This document shows, one piece after another, positions 1 through 9,139 of a stretch of 64,000 nt of DNA. The notes below the pieces were generated by a model. It did no database searches, was not told the origin of the DNA, and saw only the letters and a program-made list of their open reading frames with translations. Each line of letters opens with the position of its first letter. The stretch's first letter is position 1. The position numbers were made by a program, and so were the translations under genes. The stretch comes from Oligoflexia bacterium (GTDB lineage Bacteria; Bdellovibrionota; UBA1018): NCBI GenBank assembly GCA_903935335.1, contig CAIZRG010000018.1, forward strand, positions 1 to 64,000. Direction: 5' to 3'.

Positions 1-1434
1 AGATGGCAAGGAGAAACCCCTCATCTTTATACGGGCCGTTGGGTATACGCTTTAGCAGTAGGGGGAGGTCTACTTTGGCGGGATTGCTTTTCTTATGCTC
101 ATCTGGGATTAGCAGTGGGGTCGTGGTTGCCTGTTGCTGTTTGGGATATTTGGCACACAGGCCTAGTTTCAGTTGCTACTCCACTTGTAAGTCTCTTGAC
201 TCTCCCCTTTTTTTGCCTTTCTGTCTATCCACTGATCCTCATCAGTCTGGCTTTGGATGCACTGGGTTTTTCATCTCTTGCTCAAGCTTTGTGTGGCTTC
301 GTATCAAGCACAGCGTATCTCTTTCTAGAAAAACTATCTCAACTGACCTTATTACCCGGAAACGTATGGTCTGTTCATCCCTCAGTCCTTCTTCCTGCTT
401 TTTTCATGTCTTCTTTATTTATAGGTTTATTTCTGGGATTATTCCCAGGAAGATTGCTAGGGTTAGACCCTGGAATTCAAAATTCAAGACGACTCTGGGA
501 GACTTCTCGGATCAAAAAATATCGAGTAGTAGCTATGATAGTCATCCTTTTATTACTCCTCGCCCTACGCTTCACACCCAGCAACTTAAAAATTTCAAAG
601 ACGCCACTTCTGGCTTCTCAAATTGAGCAATTAGATGTGGGCCAAGGGGATTCAGCCCTGGTCAAGGATCTTCAAAATCAAGTGGGACTGATCGACACAG
701 GCTCTGCAAAAACTTTGTCTGCTGACCAATGGCTTCAACTTCTTTCTGAAAGAAGGATTTACAAGATCTCTTGGGTAGGATTAACTCATCTTGACGAAGA
801 CCATTCAGGAGGACTTCTTCACCTCATTCGAATCATCCCTATCGGTTGCATTGCCACCCCACGCCGAGAGATCAACTCGGAGAGAGGGAAAATTTTTCAA
901 AAAAGATTAGCTGCCTTCGGCCTATTCCTTCAAGACTGGAATTCATCATGCATCCCATTTCCGCACTTCGCGATTCAGCCTCTATCTTCACGGTCTTCTC
1001 ATCAACATCAAAACGAGAATATGGGAGTCATCTGGATTCCACTTCAATCGGGCGGCTTTTACCTGTCAGCAGGAGATGCAAATGCGAAAGAAGAGCCTCG
1101 AATTGCAAAATGGGTACAAGCTCAAATCCAATCTTACCCGTCTTTTTCAATTCAAAATCATAGCCGAAGAATTTTAAAAGTAAGCCACCATGGATCACGT
1201 TTTTCAAGTTCAGCTTTATTTTTAAATAAAATTCGACCTACAGAAGCCTGGATCTCGGTAGGAGTCAAAAATCCCTATGGACACCCTACTTTTGAAACTC
1301 TCTCTAAGCTCCAGCAATATAGAATCCCAATTCGAAGGACTGACCAAGAAGGATACTTAAGCTCTCAAGTCGTCCCTCAAGTTTTAAATCGTACCATGAA
1401 AAAAGAAGTCTTCCTCCATCCACAACAAAAATAA
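1..1434 (+). CDS. comEC: ComEC/Rec2-family DNA uptake protein, C-terminal part (5' truncated)
   Basis: The frame is open from base 1 to the stop at 1434, so the gene begins outside the window and the ATG at 115 is internal. The visible part has the last membrane segments of a competence channel, then a metallo-beta-lactamase-like domain. That domain shows LDVGQGDSALV, the metal-binding THLDEDHSGG, KVSHHGS and NPYGHP, which is the order found at the C-terminus of ComEC. ComEC carries single-stranded DNA across the inner membrane in natural transformation, and the C-terminal domain is thought to be the nuclease or regulator. No other com genes lie in the window. Confidence 0.88.
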   Translation, partial: RWQGETPHLYTGRWVYALAVGGGLLWRDCFSYAHLGLAVGSWLPVAVWDIWHTGLVSVATPLVSLLTLPFFCLSVYPLILISLALDALGFSSLAQALCGFVSSTAYLFLEKLSQLTLLPGNVWSVHPSVLLPAFFMSSLFIGLFLGLFPGRLLGLDPGIQNSRRLWETSRIKKYRVVAMIVILLLLLALRFTPSNLKISKTPLLASQIEQLDVGQGDSALVKDLQNQVGLIDTGSAKTLSADQWLQLLSERRIYKISWVGLTHLDEDHSGGLLHLIRIIPIGCIATPRREINSERGKIFQKRLAAFGLFLQDWNSSCIPFPHFAIQPLSSRSSHQHQNENMGVIWIPLQSGGFYLSAGDANAKEEPRIAKWVQAQIQSYPSFSIQNHSRRILKVSHHGSRFSSSALFLNKIRPTEAWISVGVKNPYGHPTFETLSKLQQYRIPIRRTDQEGYLSSQVVPQVLNRTMKKEVFLHPQQK

Positions 1435-1578
1435 GACCCCTCCCCCAGGAATTTGCAATCTTTCAACTAATAGTGTACTATTATAGACAGTTATTGACTT
1501 TTTTAATACCTTTTCTTAAGGTCTTTAAAATCAAAAAACTCAAAAAGTTTTTAAAAAAATCAATAATTACAAATTGTT

Positions 1579-2370
1579 ATGAATTTTTCAATATTTATTG
1601 CTTCATTTATTCAGATCACACTCTTAAGCTTTTTACTTTTGAGTGGGGTATCTTGTGCTCTTTATACTCCCGACTCAGGGAAAAACCAGGTTATAACTAC
1701 ATGCAATGTCCCAACTGACCAATCAGGCACTGTTTCAGGCCACTGGCAAGTCACTCCTATTCCAATGGCATTTCATCAGAATGACTTTCAATCCAATGAG
1801 ATCAGTTCTATGATCAACGCTGTGAGCACTTGGAACAATTTTTTTACAGCAAGTAAAAATATCAAAACCTTAGATGGATCTACAACTGACAACCCCAGAC
1901 TTTCAACTGCCACAAACCCAGCACAATCAGGACCTATTTGTGACCATGGCCTGGTGCAAGGAAAATCCTTTAGTGGAAACGTTGTTATCTATAAATTGGG
2001 GCAGTGGCCAAGTGCCTATCCTGCCAGTGCAATCGCCTTGACTAGCTTTTGTAGCATCTCTTCTCAGCCCTATCCAGCGATCTACATGGCTCTCATGGAA
2101 ATCAACTATCAGAACTTTTTTATAGAAGGTCAAAAAAATCCAGATCTTGAGTCGATTGTCCTCCATGAACTCGGACATCTCCACGGCCTAAACCATAGCT
2201 GTGAAGTCACTAACAAAACAGGAACCCCCAACTGCAAGGATCCAAACATTGATCCCTCTTATCTTTCAGCCAGTATGTATCCCTCTTTCAGTTTTGATAC
2301 TGCAGGAATGGGTGAGCAAAGACGATCTTTAGGTAGCAACGATGAAAGCCGTGCCAACTGTCTTTATTAA
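1579..2370 (+). CDS. Secreted metzincin-like (matrixin-type) zinc metalloprotease
   Basis: A 263-residue protein with a hydrophobic export signal (about residues 1-27). The hydrophobic stretch ends in a Cys, but the preceding residues (GVS) are a poor lipobox, so signal peptidase I processing is as likely. The zinc site HELGHLHGLNH fits HExxHxxGxxH of metzincins, and the following SASMYPS looks like the Met-turn. This supports a periplasmic or secreted protease of the M10/M12 type. Several Cys residues could form disulfides. The 3' end overlaps the next gene by 29 bases. Substrate unknown. Confidence 0.75.
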   Translation: MNFSIFIASFIQITLLSFLLLSGVSCALYTPDSGKNQVITTCNVPTDQSGTVSGHWQVTPIPMAFHQNDFQSNEISSMINAVSTWNNFFTASKNIKTLDGSTTDNPRLSTATNPAQSGPICDHGLVQGKSFSGNVVIYKLGQWPSAYPASAIALTSFCSISSQPYPAIYMALMEINYQNFFIEGQKNPDLESIVLHELGHLHGLNHSCEVTNKTGTPNCKDPNIDPSYLSASMYPSFSFDTAGMGEQRRSLGSNDESRANCLY

Positions 2371-3031
2371 ATCAGTCTCAAAAATCCCAAAAATCCTCTT
2401 TGAGGACAACCACTTAATTGTACTCTCCAAACCATCGGGACTTCTTAGCCAGGGAGAATTTCGAGGAGATCCAAACCTTGTCGACTGGCTTCGAAGTTAT
2501 TGGGGTCGCTCTTATGTTGGCCTTGTCCATCGACTGGATCGTAATACTTCAGGAGTCATGGTTGTTGCCAAAAGAACCAAATCAGCTCAACGGCTGACCT
2601 GTGCACTTCAAGAAGGAAAACTAACAAGAAGTTACCTCGCTTGGGTCATTGGAAATTTATCTACCCCCGTCCAGTGGACCCACCTATTAAATAAAAATTC
2701 AGTCACAAATACTGTTGAAGTCGTCTTAAGGGGAGGAAAAACCGCCTCTTTGACAGGCATCCCCATGAACTATGGAAATTGGAAGGGTCTGGAACTCACA
2801 TTACTCAAACTGACCTTAGAAACAGGCAGGTCTCATCAAATTCGAGTTCAAGCTGCTCATGAAGGCTTCCCCCTTTTAGGAGATCGTAAATACGGGGCAC
2901 TCCAAAATTCCTTCTCAAGAATCGCTCTTCATTCTTTTAAAATCAGATTCCCTCACCCCATTTCTTCTGAATTTCTTGAATTCGAAGACCCCTTGCCTCC
3001 TGACCTATCAAAACCCATCAAAATCCACTAA
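2342..3031 (+). CDS. RluA-family pseudouridine synthase (first of two)
   Basis: 229 residues with the RluA-type catalytic motif HRLDRNTSG (the Asp is the nucleophile) and the downstream ETGRSHQIRVQ motif. There is no N-terminal S4 domain, so it resembles small single-domain RluA/RluC-like enzymes that isomerise uridine in rRNA or tRNA. The exact target cannot be read from sequence. The ATG at 2342 lies inside the protease gene; a GTG at 2351 would also work. The stop TAA shares bases with the stop of the convergent methyltransferase gene. Confidence 0.85.
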   Translation: MKAVPTVFIKSVSKIPKILFEDNHLIVLSKPSGLLSQGEFRGDPNLVDWLRSYWGRSYVGLVHRLDRNTSGVMVVAKRTKSAQRLTCALQEGKLTRSYLAWVIGNLSTPVQWTHLLNKNSVTNTVEVVLRGGKTASLTGIPMNYGNWKGLELTLLKLTLETGRSHQIRVQAAHEGFPLLGDRKYGALQNSFSRIALHSFKIRFPHPISSEFLEFEDPLPPDLSKPIKIH

Positions 3032-3975
3032 AAAGTTCTCTTTAAAATCCAACCTTTTAAATAACGGGTGGACTCTTGCCCAAAACAAGTAGGGAAAGTT
3101 TCAGGAAGTTCTATTGACTGAATCACTTTAAATCCCATTTGATTTTGAGCCGCAGCCAAAATTGCTGACTCATACTGACTCCAGGAAACTTGAGCTGAAT
3201 TAATAGAAGTAATGAGGTATCCCTCCGCTGAAAGCACGTCCAGAGCCAAACGATGGAGTTTTTCTAAATCCCGAGCAGTTGAAAATCTCCCTTCCTTTCC
3301 TCGAGAGAAGGAGGGAGGATCTAGAATAATACAATCAAAAATCTCCTTTGACCGTTTTAACCGACACAACCATTCAAAAACATCACCGACAATCCATTGA
3401 TGTTTTTGAAGATCTAGTCTATTTAGACTAAAATTTTTCTTAGACCATTCTATTGCTGATCTCGAAAGATCTAAAGTAATCACTTGCTTTGCGCCTCCCT
3501 GAGCAGCAGAAACAGAAAGGCTTCCGGTATAAGCAAAAGTATTTAAAATTCTGAGCCCACGCACCCTTTTAAAAAGCCAGTCACGAAGGGGCTCATGATC
3601 CAAAAATAATCCTGGATGCCTTGTTTTCTGAAATTGAATCCAATACTGACATGCCCCCTCCTCAACAGGAAATCCATCTAACGGTGGGCTTCCAAATAAA
3701 ACCTGAGCCTCACTCGCAATTCCATGACGTGGCCGCTTCACCCCAACCATGCAAAGAGCACCCTTACTTTGAAAAAACTGAACAATAGAGCTCAATTCAG
3801 GAGAAAAATCCCTCTCCCACTGAGTCATCCAATAATAATCTCCAAATCGATCCACGGCAATTTTTTGAAGACCTCCTGTCCCTTCACCGGGGCCATGAAA
3901 CACTCGAAGAACCTGAGTTTTTTCAAACCAGCCTGTTGCTTCTCTCCACCTCCAAGCTCGCTCTAAATCAAACAC
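3028..3975 (-). CDS. Class I SAM-dependent rRNA methyltransferase, RlmI-like without PUA domain
   Basis: 315 residues. The SAM-binding region reads NTFAYTGSLSVSAAQGGA, followed by the acidic TLDLS strand and GDVFEWL, with the catalytic DPPSFSRGK motif of the RlmI/YccW family of 23S rRNA cytosine-C5 methyltransferases. The protein is shorter than E. coli RlmI (about 396 residues) and appears to lack the N-terminal PUA domain, so the precise target is uncertain. It overlaps the upstream pseudouridine synthase gene by 8 bases, so the two are probably one translation-coupled rRNA-modification operon. Confidence 0.8.
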   Translation of the reverse strand: MFDLERAWRWREATGWFEKTQVLRVFHGPGEGTGGLQKIAVDRFGDYYWMTQWERDFSPELSSIVQFFQSKGALCMVGVKRPRHGIASEAQVLFGSPPLDGFPVEEGACQYWIQFQKTRHPGLFLDHEPLRDWLFKRVRGLRILNTFAYTGSLSVSAAQGGAKQVITLDLSRSAIEWSKKNFSLNRLDLQKHQWIVGDVFEWLCRLKRSKEIFDCIILDPPSFSRGKEGRFSTARDLEKLHRLALDVLSAEGYLITSINSAQVSWSQYESAILAAAQNQMGFKVIQSIELPETFPTCFGQESTRYLKGWILKRTF

Positions 3976-4639
3976 GAGACCCCTTATTTCTCAGTTCATC
4001 TAACCAAAAACTAAAATCTCCAGGAAACGAAGCTTCAAATTTCTCCCCCGTAGGAAGCTCTAAAGTTGAAGCATGAAGAGCCACTCGATCGACGGTTAAA
4101 CTCTCATTTGAAAAAGAAACTTCACGCACTCCCCCATAATAAGAATCTCCCCAAATGGGGTATCCACTTGAGGCAAGATGAATTCGAATCTGATGACGAC
4201 GCCCTGTTCTCGGAGTCACCCTAGCAAAAAATCCTTCTTGATATCTTTCCCTGACCTCCACTTGAGAAACTGAAGGAACTCCTTGAATGAGCCGGTTGAC
4301 TTTCATGATCGGAACTAGAGGCACTCCACTTGCTAAACAATGATAGACTTTTTTAACTTGCCTTTTTTGAAACCATATAGCTGCAGTACGATGATCAGCC
4401 TGAGTTCGAGCAAACAAGAGCACTCCACTGGTCTCTCGATCGAGCCGATGAACAACCCAGACTGATTTAAACTTATTTTTTAGCCAAACTGATAAAATTT
4501 TTAAATCTTCTTGAGCCATAGGATTTTTAACTAAAGAATCTCTTCCTGGAATGGTGAGCATCCCCGATGGTTTTGAAACCACAATCCAACGAGAGTTGGT
4601 CTCCAAAATCTGGGGTTGAAATTCACCTTGAGGTCTCAT
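3968..4639 (-). CDS. RluA-family pseudouridine synthase (second)
   Basis: 223 residues with HRLDRETSG and PRTGRRHQIRIHLA, the catalytic and substrate-binding motifs of RluA-type synthases, and no S4 domain. It is the first gene of a minus-strand pair with the RlmI-like methyltransferase and is probably co-translated with it. It is a different subtype from the synthase at 2342-3031, so the pair is not a simple recent duplication. The exact RNA position modified is unknown. Confidence 0.85.
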   Translation of the reverse strand: MRPQGEFQPQILETNSRWIVVSKPSGMLTIPGRDSLVKNPMAQEDLKILSVWLKNKFKSVWVVHRLDRETSGVLLFARTQADHRTAAIWFQKRQVKKVYHCLASGVPLVPIMKVNRLIQGVPSVSQVEVRERYQEGFFARVTPRTGRRHQIRIHLASSGYPIWGDSYYGGVREVSFSNESLTVDRVALHASTLELPTGEKFEASFPGDFSFWLDELRNKGSRV

Positions 4640-4701
4640 GATATCTCATTTCTCGAAAAAATCGGCTGCAGTTCTTTCTTGGTCAGGATAAAAGCTGATC
4701 T

Positions 4702-5331
4702 ATGAAGAAAATTTTCAACTCGAAAAAAAACTTTTTTATTTCAACTACCAGTATGGGAACCCTTTTTCTATTTTTTTATTTGTTTTTTTGTGCCAATAGC
4801 TCTAACTGTGAGCTACAGTTTCTCCGAGTCATTCCTTCCCAACTCACCCCTGATCGTCTCGAAAGAAATATTGAATCCATATCCCGATGGCCTCAATGGT
4901 TTCACTCACTCAAACAAGCAGAAATGATTCATCCCTCAAAAACTCAGCAAATCCAACCTGGATCAACCATCTCACTTGCTATAGATCCCAAGAAAGGAGC
5001 TAAAAAACAGTTTAAAATGACCCTCCAAGTGAAAGAATATATTCCTGCAAAAAAATTGACTCTCACGCTTTTAAAAGATTCTTCCGGTCGTATCAGTCGA
5101 ATTTTTGATCACTTAGAATGGACTATTGAACTCGAACCAACCCCTGAGGGAAGTCTCATTCGAGGTTTAGCCATTGCTCACACTTGCCATTGGAGATCCA
5201 GGCTTTTGGGTCAAATCGCTACAAAAATTTTGATGAATCAAGTGTTTTATCCGGATCTTATTAAGCTTTCTCAGTTGAGGCAGCCATTTTCTTTGGATCT
5301 ACCTTCTGAGACAGGTCTGTCTCAGATTTAG
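4702..5331 (+). CDS. Exported SRPBCC (START-like) domain protein
   Basis: 209 residues. The N-terminus is basic and then strongly hydrophobic (about residues 15-35), consistent with an export signal or membrane anchor. The rest resembles the SRPBCC/polyketide-cyclase fold: an IPSQLTPDRLERNIESISRW start, a region where WTIELEPTPEGSLIRG forms a beta strand, and a long C-terminal helix. Such proteins bind lipids or other hydrophobic ligands, and the ligand here is unknown. The last 71 bases overlap the convergent pseudo-cyclase gene. Confidence 0.55.
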   Translation: MKKIFNSKKNFFISTTSMGTLFLFFYLFFCANSSNCELQFLRVIPSQLTPDRLERNIESISRWPQWFHSLKQAEMIHPSKTQQIQPGSTISLAIDPKKGAKKQFKMTLQVKEYIPAKKLTLTLLKDSSGRISRIFDHLEWTIELEPTPEGSLIRGLAIAHTCHWRSRLLGQIATKILMNQVFYPDLIKLSQLRQPFSLDLPSETGLSQI

Positions 5332-7522
5332 CTTCGAGTTGTTGGGAAACCTCTGTAGAAAGCCAACTTTCAAGCTTTTTCCACCCATTAACGGTACTCC
5401 CTTCACAGATAAAAACACTGGATTGAATCGCCCCAGTTCGCAAAGCCGATCGAATAAACACTTTTGAAATGGGTCCATGGATCGTTTCACCATCGTATAT
5501 CCATAAAAAAACTCCCGATGGATCCGAATCTCCTGTAAAAATCTTGGCATCCTGAATTCGATTGATTTGTCCAGTTGCTTCATCCCAACACTCACAGTCA
5601 AAATCTAATTCTTGTGAGAATAAACGAAAGGCGATTTCATTTTCTGACATTGGCCCCACAACTTGAGAACCATTATTTACAAACCAACGAATGGGTTTAG
5701 GTGCAGAACTCATCACGACCTCAGGTGACACTCCCTCACGACCCTCATGAGCTGCGAATTGGACAGGTTCATAGGGCACTTCAACCATAACCACTTCACC
5801 TTGTTCATTTCGATAACCAGAAACACTATAAACATCTGTAAGTTCAGTATCGTAAGTCAGCTTGACCTGACCTTGAGGATCTCCAATCAACTTTCCTTCG
5901 GCTTTTTTCCAGACAATCTGAGAAACTAAAAGATCCAGTCTCATAGTAACTGTCAAACGATTCAAAGCCTTAGCACAATTCAAGACATCCCCTGCTATAC
6001 TGTAGCGCTGATGCTTCACTGGACCTAAACGAGCTACTAATCCTGGGCCTTCATGCACACTCAACCCAAAAGAAAGCTGCATGAGCTGATCTATTTTCCG
6101 AATTTCATTCAAATTAAAAAAATGACTTCTTAATTTAAGAGCACACAAAACAGAATGCCATCGATTCGATTCATCTGAAGATAATAATCCCCAAACTCCT
6201 ACAAACGATTTTTCTGACACTCGATCAAAAATGCCTCCAAACTCCTTAACTAAGGAAGCTGCACTCGTAAAATAATCATTGATCACCTCAATCGAATCTT
6301 CAGCAGCTGTTTTCACTAGAAGCTGATTGAGTTGCCTCAAGGTGCAATAAAGAATTGTAAAAGAGCCACTTTTTAACGACTGCCGATTCAATTCTATTCC
6401 TTGATCATCTTCTCCACTCAAAGAATTTTGTGACGGTAGAGATAATTCCTGATCTCGTCCAAACAATTTGGAGCTTATCCAAATCACCCAATATCCAAAT
6501 ACGAAAAAGAAAACAAAAGCCATTATGAGAAAATACATCATTTGAGACGTCATTTGCTGAGCTACTTCACTAGGTCCAGTGTTAGGTAGAGTGGTTAGAA
6601 CACTCAACTGACCTACCTGAATCCGACTAAAAGCTCCCATTAATGACTTCCCCGTTTCATTAATAAAGGATAATTGACCAGTAAGTTGATTTGAAGCACG
6701 CATAGCCTGAAACAAGGGGTTATAAGAGAATTTTTTCGCACTACTGAGAGGACTACTCCCTGTCTGAGCAAGGATGTTTCCATTTCGATCGACTAAAAAA
6801 CCAGAGGCCCTTGAGTTTTCCATAAATTCATTTTGGAGCTTACCTAAACGGAAATGAGCTACTAAAATTTCATGAAAAGCTCCAGCTCCCAAGGGAACTA
6901 CTAAACAAGCAAAATTAATTTTACCTAAATTAATTGAAGATAAAAAAATTAAAGGATTTCCTTCAAACACAGAAGCAAACTGATTTTTCTCAGCCACTTC
7001 TGCAAGTTGAACTTGCTGAGACAAATCCGGAAAAATATCCCGATACTTTGAATTCATAGCACTATAAATTCTTTTCGGTACTGGCTTTAGATCAAATGAA
7101 TTGGATTGCTCTCCTTTTTTCCAAAGAGATACATCCAAAACGTCAGAATCAGTCTCAATCTGTTCTGAATAAGACGGGTTAGCATTTGTTTTTCCATCAG
7201 CAGCAGCAGAAAATACTAGAGGATGCAACTCCATGACCCCTAGAACGACCATTTTTCTGATCAAACGGTCAATTTCAGCCTGATATTGATAAGCTAAATT
7301 TGAGTTTGATTCAGAAACCAGCTCTTTCAGATACTTCTGGTTTTCATTTTCTATCCCTTGACGATAGTGAAAAATACTGAAGCCCCCTGTTATCATCGAT
7401 GCAACAGCAAGGAAGGTTCCAAACTGAAGTCCTGAGATAAAAAAAGATTTCTTTCTTTTCAAATTTATTTCCTTCAGCTCCACTATCGGGATTTTGACGG
7501 TAAAAGTTGAAACGATTTTCAT
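5261..7522 (-). CDS. Membrane sensor with degenerate class III cyclase domain and two GYF_2 domains
   Basis: Domain order: a transmembrane helix near the start, a long extracytoplasmic sensor region (Cache-like, inferred), a second transmembrane helix, a class III nucleotide-cyclase homology domain, then two tandem GYF_2 modules (RWFVNNGSQVVGPMSENEI and FLWIYDGETIHGPISK). In the cyclase domain the YSIAGDVLNCAKALNRL segment is kept, but the metal-binding aspartates are not. The usual F-A-D-I-R-G-F position reads YCTLRQLN and the GDA segment reads SEKSF, so it is probably not a catalyst. The ATG at 7522 is used here; the frame opens further upstream to 7588. Divergent from murF. Confidence 0.7.
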   Translation of the reverse strand: MKIVSTFTVKIPIVELKEINLKRKKSFFISGLQFGTFLAVASMITGGFSIFHYRQGIENENQKYLKELVSESNSNLAYQYQAEIDRLIRKMVVLGVMELHPLVFSAAADGKTNANPSYSEQIETDSDVLDVSLWKKGEQSNSFDLKPVPKRIYSAMNSKYRDIFPDLSQQVQLAEVAEKNQFASVFEGNPLIFLSSINLGKINFACLVVPLGAGAFHEILVAHFRLGKLQNEFMENSRASGFLVDRNGNILAQTGSSPLSSAKKFSYNPLFQAMRASNQLTGQLSFINETGKSLMGAFSRIQVGQLSVLTTLPNTGPSEVAQQMTSQMMYFLIMAFVFFFVFGYWVIWISSKLFGRDQELSLPSQNSLSGEDDQGIELNRQSLKSGSFTILYCTLRQLNQLLVKTAAEDSIEVINDYFTSAASLVKEFGGIFDRVSEKSFVGVWGLLSSDESNRWHSVLCALKLRSHFFNLNEIRKIDQLMQLSFGLSVHEGPGLVARLGPVKHQRYSIAGDVLNCAKALNRLTVTMRLDLLVSQIVWKKAEGKLIGDPQGQVKLTYDTELTDVYSVSGYRNEQGEVVMVEVPYEPVQFAAHEGREGVSPEVVMSSAPKPIRWFVNNGSQVVGPMSENEIAFRLFSQELDFDCECWDEATGQINRIQDAKIFTGDSDPSGVFLWIYDGETIHGPISKVFIRSALRTGAIQSSVFICEGSTVNGWKKLESWLSTEVSQQLEAKSETDLSQKVDPKKMAASTEKA

Positions 7523-7612
7523 AACACAACTCGTCATTACTTTCGTAGTCAGTGCTCGAGAAAATGTCATTTGGAACGTGAAGATCATGATAAGGTGAGC
7601 TTAGATATCTTT

Positions 7613-9139
7613 ATGAAGCCTGAATGTCCTTTTTGTTTATTGAGCCTTGATTTTATTAGACAATCTCTAAAACCCTCTGAGTTTATCTTCCCAAGAACTT
7701 CATTCATCTTCAATCAGATCACCACAGATTCTAGACAAGTAACCCCAGGGTCTTTATTTGTAGCTCTTCAGGGAGACCAATGGGATGGTCATGATTTTAT
7801 TGAAAGCGCAATCTTTCAAGGAGCTCGAGGAGTTATTTATCAAAAAGGTAAACCTTTAAAAAACTCTGTTCTTCATGCTTTAAAAGAACCCTCTTGCTAT
7901 GGATTTGAAGTAGCAAACCCTCTGGACGCTTACCGGAAGATTGCAGGAGCTTGGCGCAAGCAATTTCAAATCCCCATCGTTGCAGTAGCAGGAAGTGCCG
8001 GAAAAACAACAGCCAAAGAAATTCTTTCTGCTATTTTATTAGGTAAATGGCAAAATGTCTTAAAAACTCATAGCAGCCAAAATGGGTATCTTGGAATCCC
8101 GATGACTTTACTGAAAATGAATGAAGAAAATGAAATTGCTGTCATTGAAATTGGAATTGATGAAATTGGATCCATGCAACAGCACCTGTCCCTCGTCCAA
8201 CCTACAGCTGCATTTCTCACTTGCATTGGCCCCGAACATTTAGAAAAATTGATTGACCTTCCAACCGTAGCTGCAGAAGAAAGTAAAGCTTTAACTTTTG
8301 TTACACAAAAAGGAGGACTTATTGCCCTCAATCTTGACGACCCCTGGATCAAATCTTATGCAGTCAGCCTTCAAAGCGACCTGAACAGTAACCCTCAAAG
8401 CAAAAAAACAATCTTCTTCACATTAGATCCTAAAAACCAAGATTTCTCTAAAAACACCTTATTAGGTGAACTCAGTAAAGACAATAAGACCCTTTTTGTT
8501 CATGGAATGGATCTCGACTATTTTGCGTTTCCCCTCCTTTTACCTGGAAAACACAATGCAATGAATCTTTTAGCCGCGATCTCTATCTCCATTGGACTAG
8601 GACTCACAACCCATGAAATCCTCAAAGGTCTTGATCAGTTTCAAGGAGCTCCAGGCCGTTCTGAAATCTACCAATTCCCTGAATCAACTGTAGTCATTTG
8701 CGATTATTACAATGCTCAGCCTAAATCCATGGAAGCAGCGTTTGAACTTCTTTTTCAGCTTGCTCAACAATCCACTCCAGCTAAGAAAACTTGGGTATGC
8801 TTAGCCGATATGTTGGAGCTAGGTCCTATGGAAGCACAATTTCATCGAGAATTGGCTGACTCGATCATCCGACTCGGTTTCGATCATGCCCTTTTATTGG
8901 GCCCAAGAATGAATGAATTAGAAAACGAATTTAAAAATAGAAACTTCAAAGGGTCTCATGTCCATTATAAAACTCATGGTGAAATCGTGAACCATCTAAA
9001 AATCCATCTTAGACACGGAGATTTTGTGCTCATTAAAGGATCTCGAGGAATGAGAATGGAAGAGGTTTGGAAACCCCTTCAAGCCTGGATTCATTCACAA
9101 TGGAGTTCCTCCAATGAAAACTCAAATTTTACCTCCTAG
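7613..9139 (+). CDS. murF: UDP-N-acetylmuramoyl-tripeptide--D-alanyl-D-alanine ligase MurF
   Basis: Adds D-Ala-D-Ala to the UDP-MurNAc-tripeptide in peptidoglycan precursor synthesis. The ITTDSRQVTPGSLFVAL motif is the MurF N-terminal substrate domain. VAVAGSAGKTTAKEIL is the ATP-binding loop of Mur ligases, and LPGKHNAMNLLAA begins the C-terminal domain. The ATG at 7613 is chosen, with AAGGTGAG upstream; the frame opens earlier at 7571, inside the divergent gene's possible 5' end. The 3' end overlaps the next gene by 26 bases. Other mur genes are not in the window. Confidence 0.92.
   Translation: MKPECPFCLLSLDFIRQSLKPSEFIFPRTSFIFNQITTDSRQVTPGSLFVALQGDQWDGHDFIESAIFQGARGVIYQKGKPLKNSVLHALKEPSCYGFEVANPLDAYRKIAGAWRKQFQIPIVAVAGSAGKTTAKEILSAILLGKWQNVLKTHSSQNGYLGIPMTLLKMNEENEIAVIEIGIDEIGSMQQHLSLVQPTAAFLTCIGPEHLEKLIDLPTVAAEESKALTFVTQKGGLIALNLDDPWIKSYAVSLQSDLNSNPQSKKTIFFTLDPKNQDFSKNTLLGELSKDNKTLFVHGMDLDYFAFPLLLPGKHNAMNLLAAISISIGLGLTTHEILKGLDQFQGAPGRSEIYQFPESTVVICDYYNAQPKSMEAAFELLFQLAQQSTPAKKTWVCLADMLELGPMEAQFHRELADSIIRLGFDHALLLGPRMNELENEFKNRNFKGSHVHYKTHGEIVNHLKIHLRHGDFVLIKGSRGMRMEEVWKPLQAWIHSQWSSSNENSNFTS

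Noticed and set aside
3-626. 207-residue plus-strand frame overlapping comEC
   Set aside because: It lies in the wrong frame across the comEC membrane region and has no recognisable domains; a shadow frame.
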